Shown: one piece after another, positions 9,208 through 16,877 of the stretch
Position numbering within the stretch: position 1 is the stretch's first letter
Layout: the number at the start of each line of letters is the position of its first letter
Source of the DNA: Halobacillus andaensis
GTDB taxonomy: Bacteria > Bacillota > Bacilli > Bacillales > Halobacillaceae
Direction of reading: 5' to 3'
Length of the DNA stretch: 64,000 bases
NCBI RefSeq assembly: GCF_014636475.1
Contig: NZ_BMEL01000002.1
Coordinates: forward strand, 712,177-776,176
Program-made: the position numbers and the translations under genes
The notes under the pieces: generated by a model
The model's database searches: none
What the model was told of the DNA's origin: nothing
What the model saw: the letters and a program-made list of their open reading frames with translations, nothing else

Positions 9208-10932
9208 CTACAGCATCTGCTGATCCACAAGTTCCCGGTACCGCGCATTCCCTTCATACAACTCCGCATGCCGGCCCCGTCCCGTAATCATGCCATCCTC
9301 AAGCATCAACAGCTGATCCGCATCCACTACGGTCGACAAACGATGCGCAATCACTAACGTCGTCCGGCCTTCCATCAGCGTCCGCAGGGCTTCCTGCACC
9401 GCAGCTTCTGACTCCGAATCCAGATTCGACGTTGCTTCATCAAGCAAGAGCACGTCAGGATCACGAAGCAGTGCCCGGGCAATCGCAATACGCTGCCGCT
9501 GGCCGCCGGAGAGCTTCACGCCGCGTTCACCGACGCGCGTATGAATGCCTTCTTCTAAATCCGCCACAAAATCAATCGCATTCGCCTGCTGCAGGGCCGC
9601 GCCAATTTGAAAATCAGACACCTCGCCCTTTAATCCGTAGCAAATGTTATCGCGAATCGTTCCTGACATGACGGGGCTGTCCTGCGACACGTAGCCGATC
9701 GACCGCCGCCACTCCTCAAGTTCGATCGACTCAAGCGGCACATCTCCGACCACAATCTCCCCCTCCGCAGGGGAATAAAACCTTTCAATTAAAGAAAATA
9801 CCGTCGTTTTCCCAGCACCGCTCGGTCCGACAAGCGCGACCGTTTCTCCCGGCAGCACGGCAAAACTCACACCTTTTAGGATCACACGCTCTGACCCCGC
9901 GTAGCCAAACGACACATCGTGAAACGCAAGTTTATCGACTTCAATCATTCTATCACCTGCTTCCTTCTCCACATCGATCTTATGTAAAAATTGAATCCGT
10001 TCCGTCGCCCCCATTGCTTTTTGAAACGCGGTAAAGAACGTCGCCATCTGGCTGAACGGCACGATAATTTGAAACACGTAAATGATCACAGCGACGAGCG
10101 ACCCGGCGCTAAGCGCACCAGATGCGACACGTACGCCGCCATACCCGATCAAAACAACCAGTACGACCATAATAATCGTCGTAACGAACGGGGAGATGAT
10201 CGCTTGAATGCGTGCTTCTTTTAATCCATATGTAAACAGCTGCCCAATGCCGTGCGCACCCTTACGACTCTCGGCTGCTTCTGCATTCGAAGCCTTCACC
10301 AGCCTTATCTCGCTTAACACCCGGCCCAAATTCGCACTGAAGTCCGCCATCTCATCCTGCAGCCTTCGTGACACCCGGTACATGATCCGGCCTAAGGGCA
10401 TTAAAACGAACAATGCGACAGGAACCGACAACAGCATAATCACCGTCATCCGCCAATCAATCGTCAGCAGGATCACAACTGCCCCGATGATCGTAATCAC
10501 ACCAGTGACAAACGAAACCAGGTGATTCGTAATCAAATTCTTCACCATCGTCGTATCCTGCGTAATCCGGCTCATCGTCTCACCTGACTCATGTTCGTCA
10601 AAATAACGGACAGGCAGACGAAGGATGTGATTCCACAGCTGCCGGCGGATATGCGCGACGATATGTTCGCCAATATAAGCCAGGATGTAGTAGGAAAAGC
10701 CGCCGGACACTGTCTGGACCAAAAAGGTTACGGCCAGAAATACGATCAAGCCCTTACTTAATCCACCGCCCGCCAGCTGATCCACGAGATCTCTTGCAAA
10801 CAATGGAACAATTAAACTAGCAGCCGTTTCAAGTAAACTTAATACGAGCGCTACAGCGACGAGCCATTTCGCCGGCAAACCCGCCTTTATATAGGAGAAA
10901 AAGTCTTTCACCGAACGCTTCTGATCACTCAT
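9208..10932 (-). CDS. bmrA: ABC multidrug exporter half-transporter, BmrA-like
   Basis: 574 residues. Six membrane helices (about 20-310) are fused to a nucleotide-binding domain with Walker A GPSGAGKTT, Q-loop VSQDSPV, signature LSGGQRQRIA, Walker B VLLLDEATSNLD and switch His in IAHRLSTV. Length and architecture match homodimeric BmrA/LmrA-type drug exporters. The start codon overlaps the end of the CBS-protein gene by 8 bases, so the two are co-translated. Base composition is clearly more GC-rich than in the polysaccharide locus. Confidence 0.88.
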   Translation of the reverse strand: MSDQKRSVKDFFSYIKAGLPAKWLVAVALVLSLLETAASLIVPLFARDLVDQLAGGGLSKGLIVFLAVTFLVQTVSGGFSYYILAYIGEHIVAHIRRQLWNHILRLPVRYFDEHESGETMSRITQDTTMVKNLITNHLVSFVTGVITIIGAVVILLTIDWRMTVIMLLSVPVALFVLMPLGRIMYRVSRRLQDEMADFSANLGRVLSEIRLVKASNAEAAESRKGAHGIGQLFTYGLKEARIQAIISPFVTTIIMVVLVVLIGYGGVRVASGALSAGSLVAVIIYVFQIIVPFSQMATFFTAFQKAMGATERIQFLHKIDVEKEAGDRMIEVDKLAFHDVSFGYAGSERVILKGVSFAVLPGETVALVGPSGAGKTTVFSLIERFYSPAEGEIVVGDVPLESIELEEWRRSIGYVSQDSPVMSGTIRDNICYGLKGEVSDFQIGAALQQANAIDFVADLEEGIHTRVGERGVKLSGGQRQRIAIARALLRDPDVLLLDEATSNLDSESEAAVQEALRTLMEGRTTLVIAHRLSTVVDADQLLMLEDGMITGRGRHAELYEGNARYRELVDQQML

Positions 10933-11647
10933 CCTCCGTTCCCTCAGCGTCGACTTTAATTAAATCCCACGTCGTCACGATGCCAAGCGGCGAGCTGTCA
11001 ACCCCGCCGTCTTTTGTCACAATCACGGCTTTTAGTTTTCTTGCAGCCATATGACTTTCTTCAAATATATCCTCCACTTGAAACACCGTCGCTTTCTCAG
11101 GCAGAAACTCCACATTCTTCGCGCAGTCCTGAGCCAGCACGTCACGCACCTTCACCCCTTCAACAGGTACACAACCCTCCACGGCATGATTGCTCATCCA
11201 GCGAACAATCGCCGTATCTGTCAGCAGTCCAAGGAAGCGGCCGCCCATGCCGTCATAGATCGGAAACTGCGAGACGCCATGCTCACGAAACGCATTCATG
11301 ACCTCTAGTAGCTCGGAGTCCGTATAAAAAAACATCACCGGCCGAGTCGCGATATCAAGCGCTTTTGGAGGTTGGTCAAGCGTTTGTTTAATCAACTCAA
11401 GCTCCTCCACAACCTCAAGATGAGGGGAAGCAATATAGTAGTCATCCCTCACGCGCTCATGCACAATCGCATTGCGCAGCTTCGCATACTGCCGAAGCGA
11501 ATCAAAGTGCTCCTTAATCACGCTGCGCTCCTTCGAACGCTGCAGCAGCTCCACGAAGTTATCGTTTTTCGGAAAACGATTCATTTCCTTTAATATTTGA
11601 TGAATCTGATTAAATGCCAGCTCAAACCGGGCCACTAATTCACTCAT
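10925..11647 (-). CDS. CBS-domain protein
   Basis: 240 residues from the ATG at 11647, which has AAAGGTGGTG upstream. A longer reading frame to 11746 has no ribosome site. The N-terminal 100 residues are helical (SVIKEHFDSLRQYAKLRNAIVHERV, a RNase-toxin-like/HEPN-looking helix pair, resemblance only). Two CBS motifs follow, at about 115-165 and 185-235. CBS pairs usually bind adenine nucleotides. It is the first gene of an operon with the BmrA-like exporter, so it may regulate that exporter or simply be co-expressed. Confidence 0.75.
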   Translation of the reverse strand: MSELVARFELAFNQIHQILKEMNRFPKNDNFVELLQRSKERSVIKEHFDSLRQYAKLRNAIVHERVRDDYYIASPHLEVVEELELIKQTLDQPPKALDIATRPVMFFYTDSELLEVMNAFREHGVSQFPIYDGMGGRFLGLLTDTAIVRWMSNHAVEGCVPVEGVKVRDVLAQDCAKNVEFLPEKATVFQVEDIFEESHMAARKLKAVIVTKDGGVDSSPLGIVTTWDLIKVDAEGTEDE

Positions 11648-11822
11648 CTGAACACCACCTTTTTGTACTACTCTTATTATAACTAAAGTGTGCGCTTTCA
11701 ACACCTCTGCCAACTCAATCAAAAAATAGGAAACATCTACTAGCAAAAATTTTGTGCTTTAAATAGAACACCGCGACAAATTATGCTACAATTGTTTCAT
11801 ACACATGAAAGAAGGTGATAGG

Positions 11823-12152
11823 ATGATCGGTGATCGCATCCAACAAATCCGTAAAAACCGCCATTTATCATTATCAGAGCTCGCCGAACGTGCAGGGGTC
11901 GCCAAGTCCTATTTGAGTTCAATAGAACGCAATCTTCAATCCAACCCCTCGATTCAGTTTCTTGAGAAGATTTCCAGAGAACTGGATGTCTCCATGAATT
12001 ATCTCCTCCACGGAGATGCAGCTGAGAAAGAAGTCCACTTAGACGACGATTGGCTGGAGCTTGTGCAAGAAGCACAGAGTTCTGGACTTTCGAAAGAACA
12101 GTTTCGCGAATACCTTGAATTTAATAAGTGGCGAACGAACCGCAACAATTAA
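11823..12152 (+). CDS. sinR: SinR-like transcriptional regulator, copy 1
   Basis: 109 residues. An N-terminal XRE helix-turn-helix (LSLSELAERAGVAKSYLSSI, then NPSIQFLEKIS) is followed by a SinR/SinI-type C-terminal dimerisation segment (DDDWLELVQEAQ...SKEQFREYLEFNKW). SinR represses matrix genes in Bacillus subtilis. The ATG at 11823 is chosen because AGAAGGTGAT lies just before it. The gene is immediately upstream of the first cpsB copy, from which it is separated by a terminator. No SinI antagonist gene is seen in the window. Confidence 0.9.
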   Translation: MIGDRIQQIRKNRHLSLSELAERAGVAKSYLSSIERNLQSNPSIQFLEKISRELDVSMNYLLHGDAAEKEVHLDDDWLELVQEAQSSGLSKEQFREYLEFNKWRTNRNN

Positions 12153-12153
12153 G

Positions 12154-12186
12154 AAGCACTTGATCCCTCGATCAAGTGCTTTTTTC
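12154..12186 (+). terminator. Rho-independent terminator after sinR copy 1
   Basis: Ten-base-pair stem AGCACTTGAT / ATCAAGTGCT with a six-base loop, followed by a run of T. Confidence 0.9.
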
Positions 12187-12258
12187 TACAAAATTATAAA
12201 AAGCGAATAGCGTGAATCCGACAAATTTTTCACCCCTCAGGTGCTACGATAAATAAAA

Positions 12259-12265
12259 AAAGAAC
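12259..12265 (-). promoter_or_regulatory. SinR-box-like heptamer upstream of cpsB1
   Basis: AAAGAAC is the complement of GTTCTTT, which matches the B. subtilis SinR half-site GTTCTYT. It lies 27 bases before the cpsB1 start, in a position to repress. A related AGAGAAC is at 13724-13730 before cpsB2. A single heptamer is weak evidence. Confidence 0.35.
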
Positions 12266-12291
12266 ATAGGGTAGCAGGAAGGGGACAAGTC

Positions 12292-13059
12292 ATGATTGAT
12301 ATTCATAGTCATATTCTCCCGGAAGTCGATGATGGCGCACAGACGATCGAGGAAAGTATAGAGATTGCAGAGGCAGCACTTGCCGAAGGGATCGATTCGA
12401 TAGTGGCGACTCCTCATCATTTAAACGGGGAGCATACCAACCATAAAGAAGACATTATCAAAAGAGTGAAGAAGCTGAATCAGGCGTTCAAGCGAAGAGA
12501 CATTCACGTCAAAGTGATCCCGGGCCAGCAGACGCGCATTTATGGAGAAATGGGAGAAGATCTCCTCAACAACGAGATGTTAACCATTAATGATAACAAG
12601 AAGTACGTGCTCCTCGATTTGCCTAAAGATCACGTGCCTCACTATACGACAAACCTCATCTTTAGTATGCAGTTAGAAGGGTATCGGCCGATCATCGCTC
12701 ATCCCGAGCGTCATCCCGAAATCCAGCAGAATCCGCAGCTGCTTTACACACTTGTGAAAAACGGTGCCTACACGCAAGTGACCGCCGCCAGCCTATGCGG
12801 GAAGTACGGACGGGCTGTGAAGAAGCTTTCCATGCAGCTGATTGAAGCCAATTTAGTTCATGTGATTGCCTCAGATGTGCATGAAGTTACGAAAAAAGGA
12901 CTGTATATGAAACAGGCCTTTACGACGATAGAAAAGCATTTTGGTCAAGCCGTGACCTATGCCTTAATGGACAACGCGCATTACATCATCGAAGGTGAAG
13001 AACTTTATAGTGAACCACCCGAACATCCAAAGCGTAAGAAGGTATTTTCCATTCTTTAA
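12292..13059 (+). CDS. cpsB: CpsB/YwqE-type tyrosine-protein phosphatase, copy 1
   Basis: 255 residues forming a PHP-fold, Mn-dependent phosphotyrosine phosphatase of the YwqE/CpsB family. These act on bacterial tyrosine kinases that control capsule export. Metal ligands are visible in MIDIHSHILPEVDDGAQT, VATPHH, AHPERH and ASDVHE. AGGAAGGGG precedes the ATG. No CpsC/CpsD kinase pair is encoded in the window. This copy is the most divergent of four: it has LPEVDDG where the others have LPGVDDG, and GQQTR where copies 3 and 4 have GQETR. Confidence 0.9.
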   Translation: MIDIHSHILPEVDDGAQTIEESIEIAEAALAEGIDSIVATPHHLNGEHTNHKEDIIKRVKKLNQAFKRRDIHVKVIPGQQTRIYGEMGEDLLNNEMLTINDNKKYVLLDLPKDHVPHYTTNLIFSMQLEGYRPIIAHPERHPEIQQNPQLLYTLVKNGAYTQVTAASLCGKYGRAVKKLSMQLIEANLVHVIASDVHEVTKKGLYMKQAFTTIEKHFGQAVTYALMDNAHYIIEGEELYSEPPEHPKRKKVFSIL

Positions 13060-13064
13060 TAAGA

Positions 13065-13122
13065 TCCCGCCATAAAAAGACACATTTCGACAAAAGAAAT
13101 GGGTCTTTTGTTTTATGGGAAA
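13065..13122 (+). terminator. Terminator-like hairpin after cpsB1
   Basis: An interrupted stem pairs CCATAAAAAGACACATTTC with GAAATGGGTCTTTTGTTTTATGG around a GACAAAA loop. The descending arm is T-rich. Confidence 0.65.
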
Positions 13123-13339
13123 CTCTTCATATTATAATGAACAACTTACTTTCCATTTGTTTCGAACACCGAAAGATTCCTCTATAATGCACTCTCGAGA
13201 AAATGAATTCTTTATAAAAAACATTTATTCTATATATTGGATTATCGTACCTTATGTGGTATATTAATAATTAAAAAGTCTCATGTATTTTCCATTAACG
13301 AAATTTTTGATGGCGGATCAGGTAAAGTAGGTGAATGTA

Positions 13340-13666
13340 GTGATTGGGGATCGGATTCAGGCGCTTAGGAAGAGAAAAGGATTGTCCATTATCCAGTTAG
13401 CGGAACGAACGGGGTTTGCGAAATCGTACATTAGTTCCATCGAACGGGGAGTTCAATCCAATCCGTCCATTCAATTCGTAGAGAAGGTAGCTTTGGAGTT
13501 AGACGTCTCCGTCAACTATCTCATTCTCGGGGAGAAGAATGAAGAACCTCTCGACGAAGGTTGGATTGAGCTCGTCGTAGAAGCCATGAACTCAGGAGTA
13601 TCGAAGGAGCAGTTCCGCGATTATCTCGAATTCAACAGATGGCGGAAGAAGCAAGATAAGAAATAA
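13340..13666 (+). CDS. sinR: SinR-like transcriptional regulator, copy 2
   Basis: 108 residues from the GTG at 13340, aligned to the start of copy 1 (IGDRIQ). Nine bases upstream another GTG is possible, but GTAGGTG sits better for 13340. The HTH (LSIIQLAERTGFAKSYISSI) and the dimerisation tail (LDEGWIELVVEAM...SKEQFRDYLEFNRW) closely match copy 1, showing a duplication. It precedes cpsB2 by about 110 bases. Confidence 0.9.
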   Translation: MIGDRIQALRKRKGLSIIQLAERTGFAKSYISSIERGVQSNPSIQFVEKVALELDVSVNYLILGEKNEEPLDEGWIELVVEAMNSGVSKEQFRDYLEFNRWRKKQDKK

Positions 13667-13773
13667 TTTTTGTAGGACAGCTCGTTAGAAAGAGAAAACG
13701 TAAAGAGAAAGTCAGGACAAAAAAGAGAACCTGACAAAAATAGGGATAGGAAATAAAGGGAAGGGGAAATCAA

Positions 13774-14538
13774 ATGATTGATATTCACAGTCATATCTTA
13801 CCGGGCGTTGATGATGGAGCACAGACGATCGAAGAAAGTATTCAAATGGCCAAAGCGGCCGTTGAAGAAGGGATCACGACCATTGTCGCTACTCCGCATC
13901 ACGACGGACAATACAGCAACTATAAGCACGATATTATTATTCAAGTAAGCGAACTGAACCGCATACTCCGTGAAAAGAACATCCCACTAGAAGTATTACC
14001 TGGGCAAGAACCTCGTATATCCGATGAACTGATCGAAGGTTTGAGAAAAGAAAAAATCTTAACCATTAACGAAGACAGTACGTTTGTTTTCATTGAATTT
14101 CCACACGACGATGTGCCTCACTATGCAAGTAGACTGATTTTTGACCTTCAGGTTGAAGGCTACCAGCCGATCATCGTCCACCCTGAGCGCAATTTAAAAA
14201 TTCAAGAGAACCCGAATGTTCTCTATTCCTTAATTAAAAATGGTGCATTTTCTCAAGTCACCGCTGGAAGTGTGACAGGGGACTTTGGAAGAACCGCTAA
14301 AAAGACAGCGATCCAATTGATTGAAGCGAACCTCACTCACTTAATCGCATCAGATGCGCACAATACAAAAAAACGCGGCTATTATATGAAGAAAGCCTAC
14401 AATGAATTGGAAAAAGAGTACGGGCAATCCATGGTGTATTACTTCATAGAGAATGCCGAATACGTCATTGATGGACAAGCTTTAGCAAGTGATCCGCCAG
14501 AACGAGTGAAAAAGAAAAAAGTGCTAGGGTTGTTTTAG
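13774..14538 (+). CDS. cpsB: CpsB/YwqE-type tyrosine-protein phosphatase, copy 2
   Basis: 254 residues of the PHP phosphatase family, with HSHILPGVDDGAQT, VATPHHD, VHPERN and ASDAHN metal-binding motifs. GGGAAGGGGA is the ribosome site. All four copies end in a basic KKKK/KKKV-like tail (VKKKKVLGLF here), a shared family feature. It follows sinR copy 2. The second-module order sinR-cpsB repeats the first. Confidence 0.92.
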   Translation: MIDIHSHILPGVDDGAQTIEESIQMAKAAVEEGITTIVATPHHDGQYSNYKHDIIIQVSELNRILREKNIPLEVLPGQEPRISDELIEGLRKEKILTINEDSTFVFIEFPHDDVPHYASRLIFDLQVEGYQPIIVHPERNLKIQENPNVLYSLIKNGAFSQVTAGSVTGDFGRTAKKTAIQLIEANLTHLIASDAHNTKKRGYYMKKAYNELEKEYGQSMVYYFIENAEYVIDGQALASDPPERVKKKKVLGLF

Positions 14539-14550
14539 AGACGTGATTCA

Positions 14551-14583
14551 ATAACTAAGCCTTCTTGGCTTAGTTATTTTTTC
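14551..14583 (+). terminator. Terminator after cpsB2
   Basis: Stem ATAACTAAGCC / GGCTTAGTTAT with a TTCTT loop and T-run. The same stem sequence recurs after cpsB3, so the terminator was duplicated with the gene. Confidence 0.9.
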
Positions 14584-14630
14584 GTTTGAAGTGAACGGAA
14601 CATCGCACATTGACAAAAGAAGAAGGTGAA

Positions 14631-14855
14631 AAGATCGGGGATCATATTCCTACCGTTCGCAAACAATGGGGATTCTCTATGGCATAATTAGGGAAACGAG
14701 CGTGCTTTGCGAAGTGTTACGTAAGTTCTATCGAAAAAAAACAGTATCATCCCTCGATTCACTGATTAGAAGATAAAGTATTGGTTGTATCGGTGAACTA
14801 CCTAATCACAGGTCAAAAATTCTAGCGAAGAACCCTTAAATGAAGAAGCATAGAT
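14631..14855 (+). pseudogene. sinR: Decayed sinR, copy 3
   Basis: Translation in the frame of 14631 gives IGDHIPTVRKQWGFSMA, stop, LGKRACFAKCYVSSIE, then HPSIH, stop, LEDKV, then VSVNYLITGQKF, stop. This follows SinR copy 2 residue by residue. The AGAAGGTGA ribosome site is kept, but the start codon position reads AAG. A +1 shift then gives SEEPLNEEA, matching NEEPLDEG of copy 2. It sits exactly where a sinR should precede cpsB3. There are at least three in-frame stops, one small deletion and one frameshift. Confidence 0.88.
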
Positions 14856-15036
14856 CAGTCTCTCTTAAAATAGTACAAATTATATAGTCAGTAATTGAGA
14901 GGTATGACTTATTTATTTAAAACCTGGTTTAAGATGTAATGTAAAGTGGTACGGTCAGTTAACCCCTAGAATATAAATAGACAAATTTCTAGCTATCGGA
15001 ACAGGCATAGATTCTATAGAGGGAAGGGATAATCTT

Positions 15037-15804
15037 ATGATCGATATTCACAGTCACATACTACCAGGTGTCGATGACGGAGCGCAGACAATAGAAGAGA
15101 GTATCGAAATGGCGAGAGTTGCAGTGGAAGAAGGAATCGATACCATAGTAGCTACTCCGCATCATCAGAATGGCGATTTTAAAAATTACAAGAACGATAT
15201 TCTTATTCAAGTAAGTGAACTGAATCGGGTTCTGGAAGAGGAAGAGATCCCGCTTACTGTATTGCCAGGTCAAGAAACGAGAATTCATGGAGGAATGGTA
15301 GAGGATTTACAGAAAGAAGAAATCCTACCAATTAATGAATATAGCAAATACGTATTTGTAGAGTTTCCACATGATCAGGTACCATCTTATGCAAGCAACC
15401 TGTTATTCAATTTGCAAGTTGAGGGTTATCAGCCAATCATCGTGCACCCTGAACGTAACCTACAATTACAAGATAATCCAAACCTTCTTTATTCACTCGT
15501 CAAAAATGGAGCATTCTCACAAGTAACGGCTGGAAGCATAACGGGGAAATTTGGAAGAACAGCCAAAAAAATAGCCTATCAACTTATAGATGCGAACTTA
15601 ACCCATGTGATTGCTTCTGATGCCCAAAATGCGAAAGGACGAGCATTTAAATTGAAGGAAGCCTATAATGAAATTAGAAAGCATTACGGGCAATCGATGA
15701 TGGACTATTTCTCTGATAACGCGCAATACGTTATTGATAACGAACCATTAGCAAGCGATCCACCACTCCACGTGAAGAAAAAGAAAGTACTCGGGATTTT
15801 CTAA
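15037..15804 (+). CDS. cpsB: CpsB/YwqE-type tyrosine-protein phosphatase, copy 3
   Basis: 255 residues, very close to copy 2. It has HSHILPGVDDGAQT, VATPHHQNG, VHPERN and an altered last motif, ASDAQN, where the other three copies have His (DAHN or DVHE). That His is a metal ligand in PHP phosphatases, so this copy may be impaired. GAGGGAAGGGA precedes the ATG. It follows the dead sinR copy, so its own regulator has been lost while the reading frame stayed open. Confidence 0.9.
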   Translation: MIDIHSHILPGVDDGAQTIEESIEMARVAVEEGIDTIVATPHHQNGDFKNYKNDILIQVSELNRVLEEEEIPLTVLPGQETRIHGGMVEDLQKEEILPINEYSKYVFVEFPHDQVPSYASNLLFNLQVEGYQPIIVHPERNLQLQDNPNLLYSLVKNGAFSQVTAGSITGKFGRTAKKIAYQLIDANLTHVIASDAQNAKGRAFKLKEAYNEIRKHYGQSMMDYFSDNAQYVIDNEPLASDPPLHVKKKKVLGIF

Positions 15805-15820
15805 TTAAATAGGTGAGCCG

Positions 15821-15857
15821 ATAACTAAGCCTAAAATTTATAGGCTTAGTTATTTTT
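15821..15857 (+). terminator. Terminator after cpsB3
   Basis: Stem ATAACTAAGCCTA / TAGGCTTAGTTAT followed by T-rich sequence, nearly the same stem as after cpsB2. Confidence 0.9.
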
Positions 15858-16079
15858 ATCTTGGAAAAATTCAGATAATGAAAGCGGATACGTCAAAAAT
15901 CCATAAAAAATTAAGAATTGGTAAATCCTTGTTATGACACCGGTATTCGTTAATTATTTACAAAGTTAGTGTAAATCTATCAAGAACTACCTTCAAACCA
16001 CAGGAAAAACCTGCTATACTAGTATTATTATTTCCATTAAAGTGAACGAACTGTGAACGTCAGAGAGGAGAAAGATGTA

Positions 16080-16847
16080 GTGATCGATATCCACAGCCAT
16101 ATTCTACCTGGAGTAGACGATGGCGCTCAAACGGTAGAGGACAGCTTAGAAATGGCGAAAGCAGCCGTAGAAGATGGCATACATACAATCATTGCAACCC
16201 CACACCATCAAAACGGCAAGTACACGAACGTTAAAGAAAACATTTTAAATAAAGTAGCAGATCTTAATAAGAATCTAGAAATCTCTGAGATTCCCCTCAC
16301 AGTATTACCTGGACAAGAAACGAGAATTCACGGAGATATGATCGAAGGACTGCAAGCAAACGAGATTCTTCCTTTAACGAATCTAGGAAACTATGTCTTT
16401 GTTGAGTTTCCATCCGATGCTGTACCGAGATACGCTAAGCAACTGCTATTTGATATTCAACTTGAAGGTTATCAACCAATAATCGTACACCCAGAACGCA
16501 ACCGACAAATCATCCAGCATCCCAGTCTCCTGTTCGACATGGTCAGTAAAGGGGCCTATACCCAGATTACGGCCGCGAGCTTAACCGGAAGATTTGGGAA
16601 AAACATCAAAAAATTCACCCACCAATTAATCGAAGCTAACTTAACCCACCTGATTGCATCTGATGCGCACAACACCACAAGCCGAGGGTTTTGTATGACA
16701 GATGCATACGACGTACTAAAAGAGAACTATGGACCGTCCATGGTTTATTTGTTTGCGGAAAATGCGGAGTATGTAGTAAAAGGTGACGCACTTGCAGCGG
16801 ATTCACCGCAGCCTATTAAGAAGAAAAAATTCTTAGGAATATTTTAA
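16080..16847 (+). CDS. cpsB: CpsB/YwqE-type tyrosine-protein phosphatase, copy 4
   Basis: 255 residues from the GTG at 16080, which has GAGAGGAG nine bases before it and gives the same N-terminus (IDIHSHILPGVDDGAQT) as the paralogues. An upstream GTG at 16053 would add nine residues not found in them. Motifs IATPHH, VHPERN and ASDAHN are intact. No sinR remnant is visible in the 220 bases upstream. It is 30 bases before the dehydratase gene with no terminator, so it is the first gene of the polysaccharide operon. Confidence 0.9.
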   Translation: MIDIHSHILPGVDDGAQTVEDSLEMAKAAVEDGIHTIIATPHHQNGKYTNVKENILNKVADLNKNLEISEIPLTVLPGQETRIHGDMIEGLQANEILPLTNLGNYVFVEFPSDAVPRYAKQLLFDIQLEGYQPIIVHPERNRQIIQHPSLLFDMVSKGAYTQITAASLTGRFGKNIKKFTHQLIEANLTHLIASDAHNTTSRGFCMTDAYDVLKENYGPSMVYLFAENAEYVVKGDALAADSPQPIKKKKFLGIF

Positions 16848-16877
16848 ATCTATTCATTGAAAGGAGAGTGATTTTCT

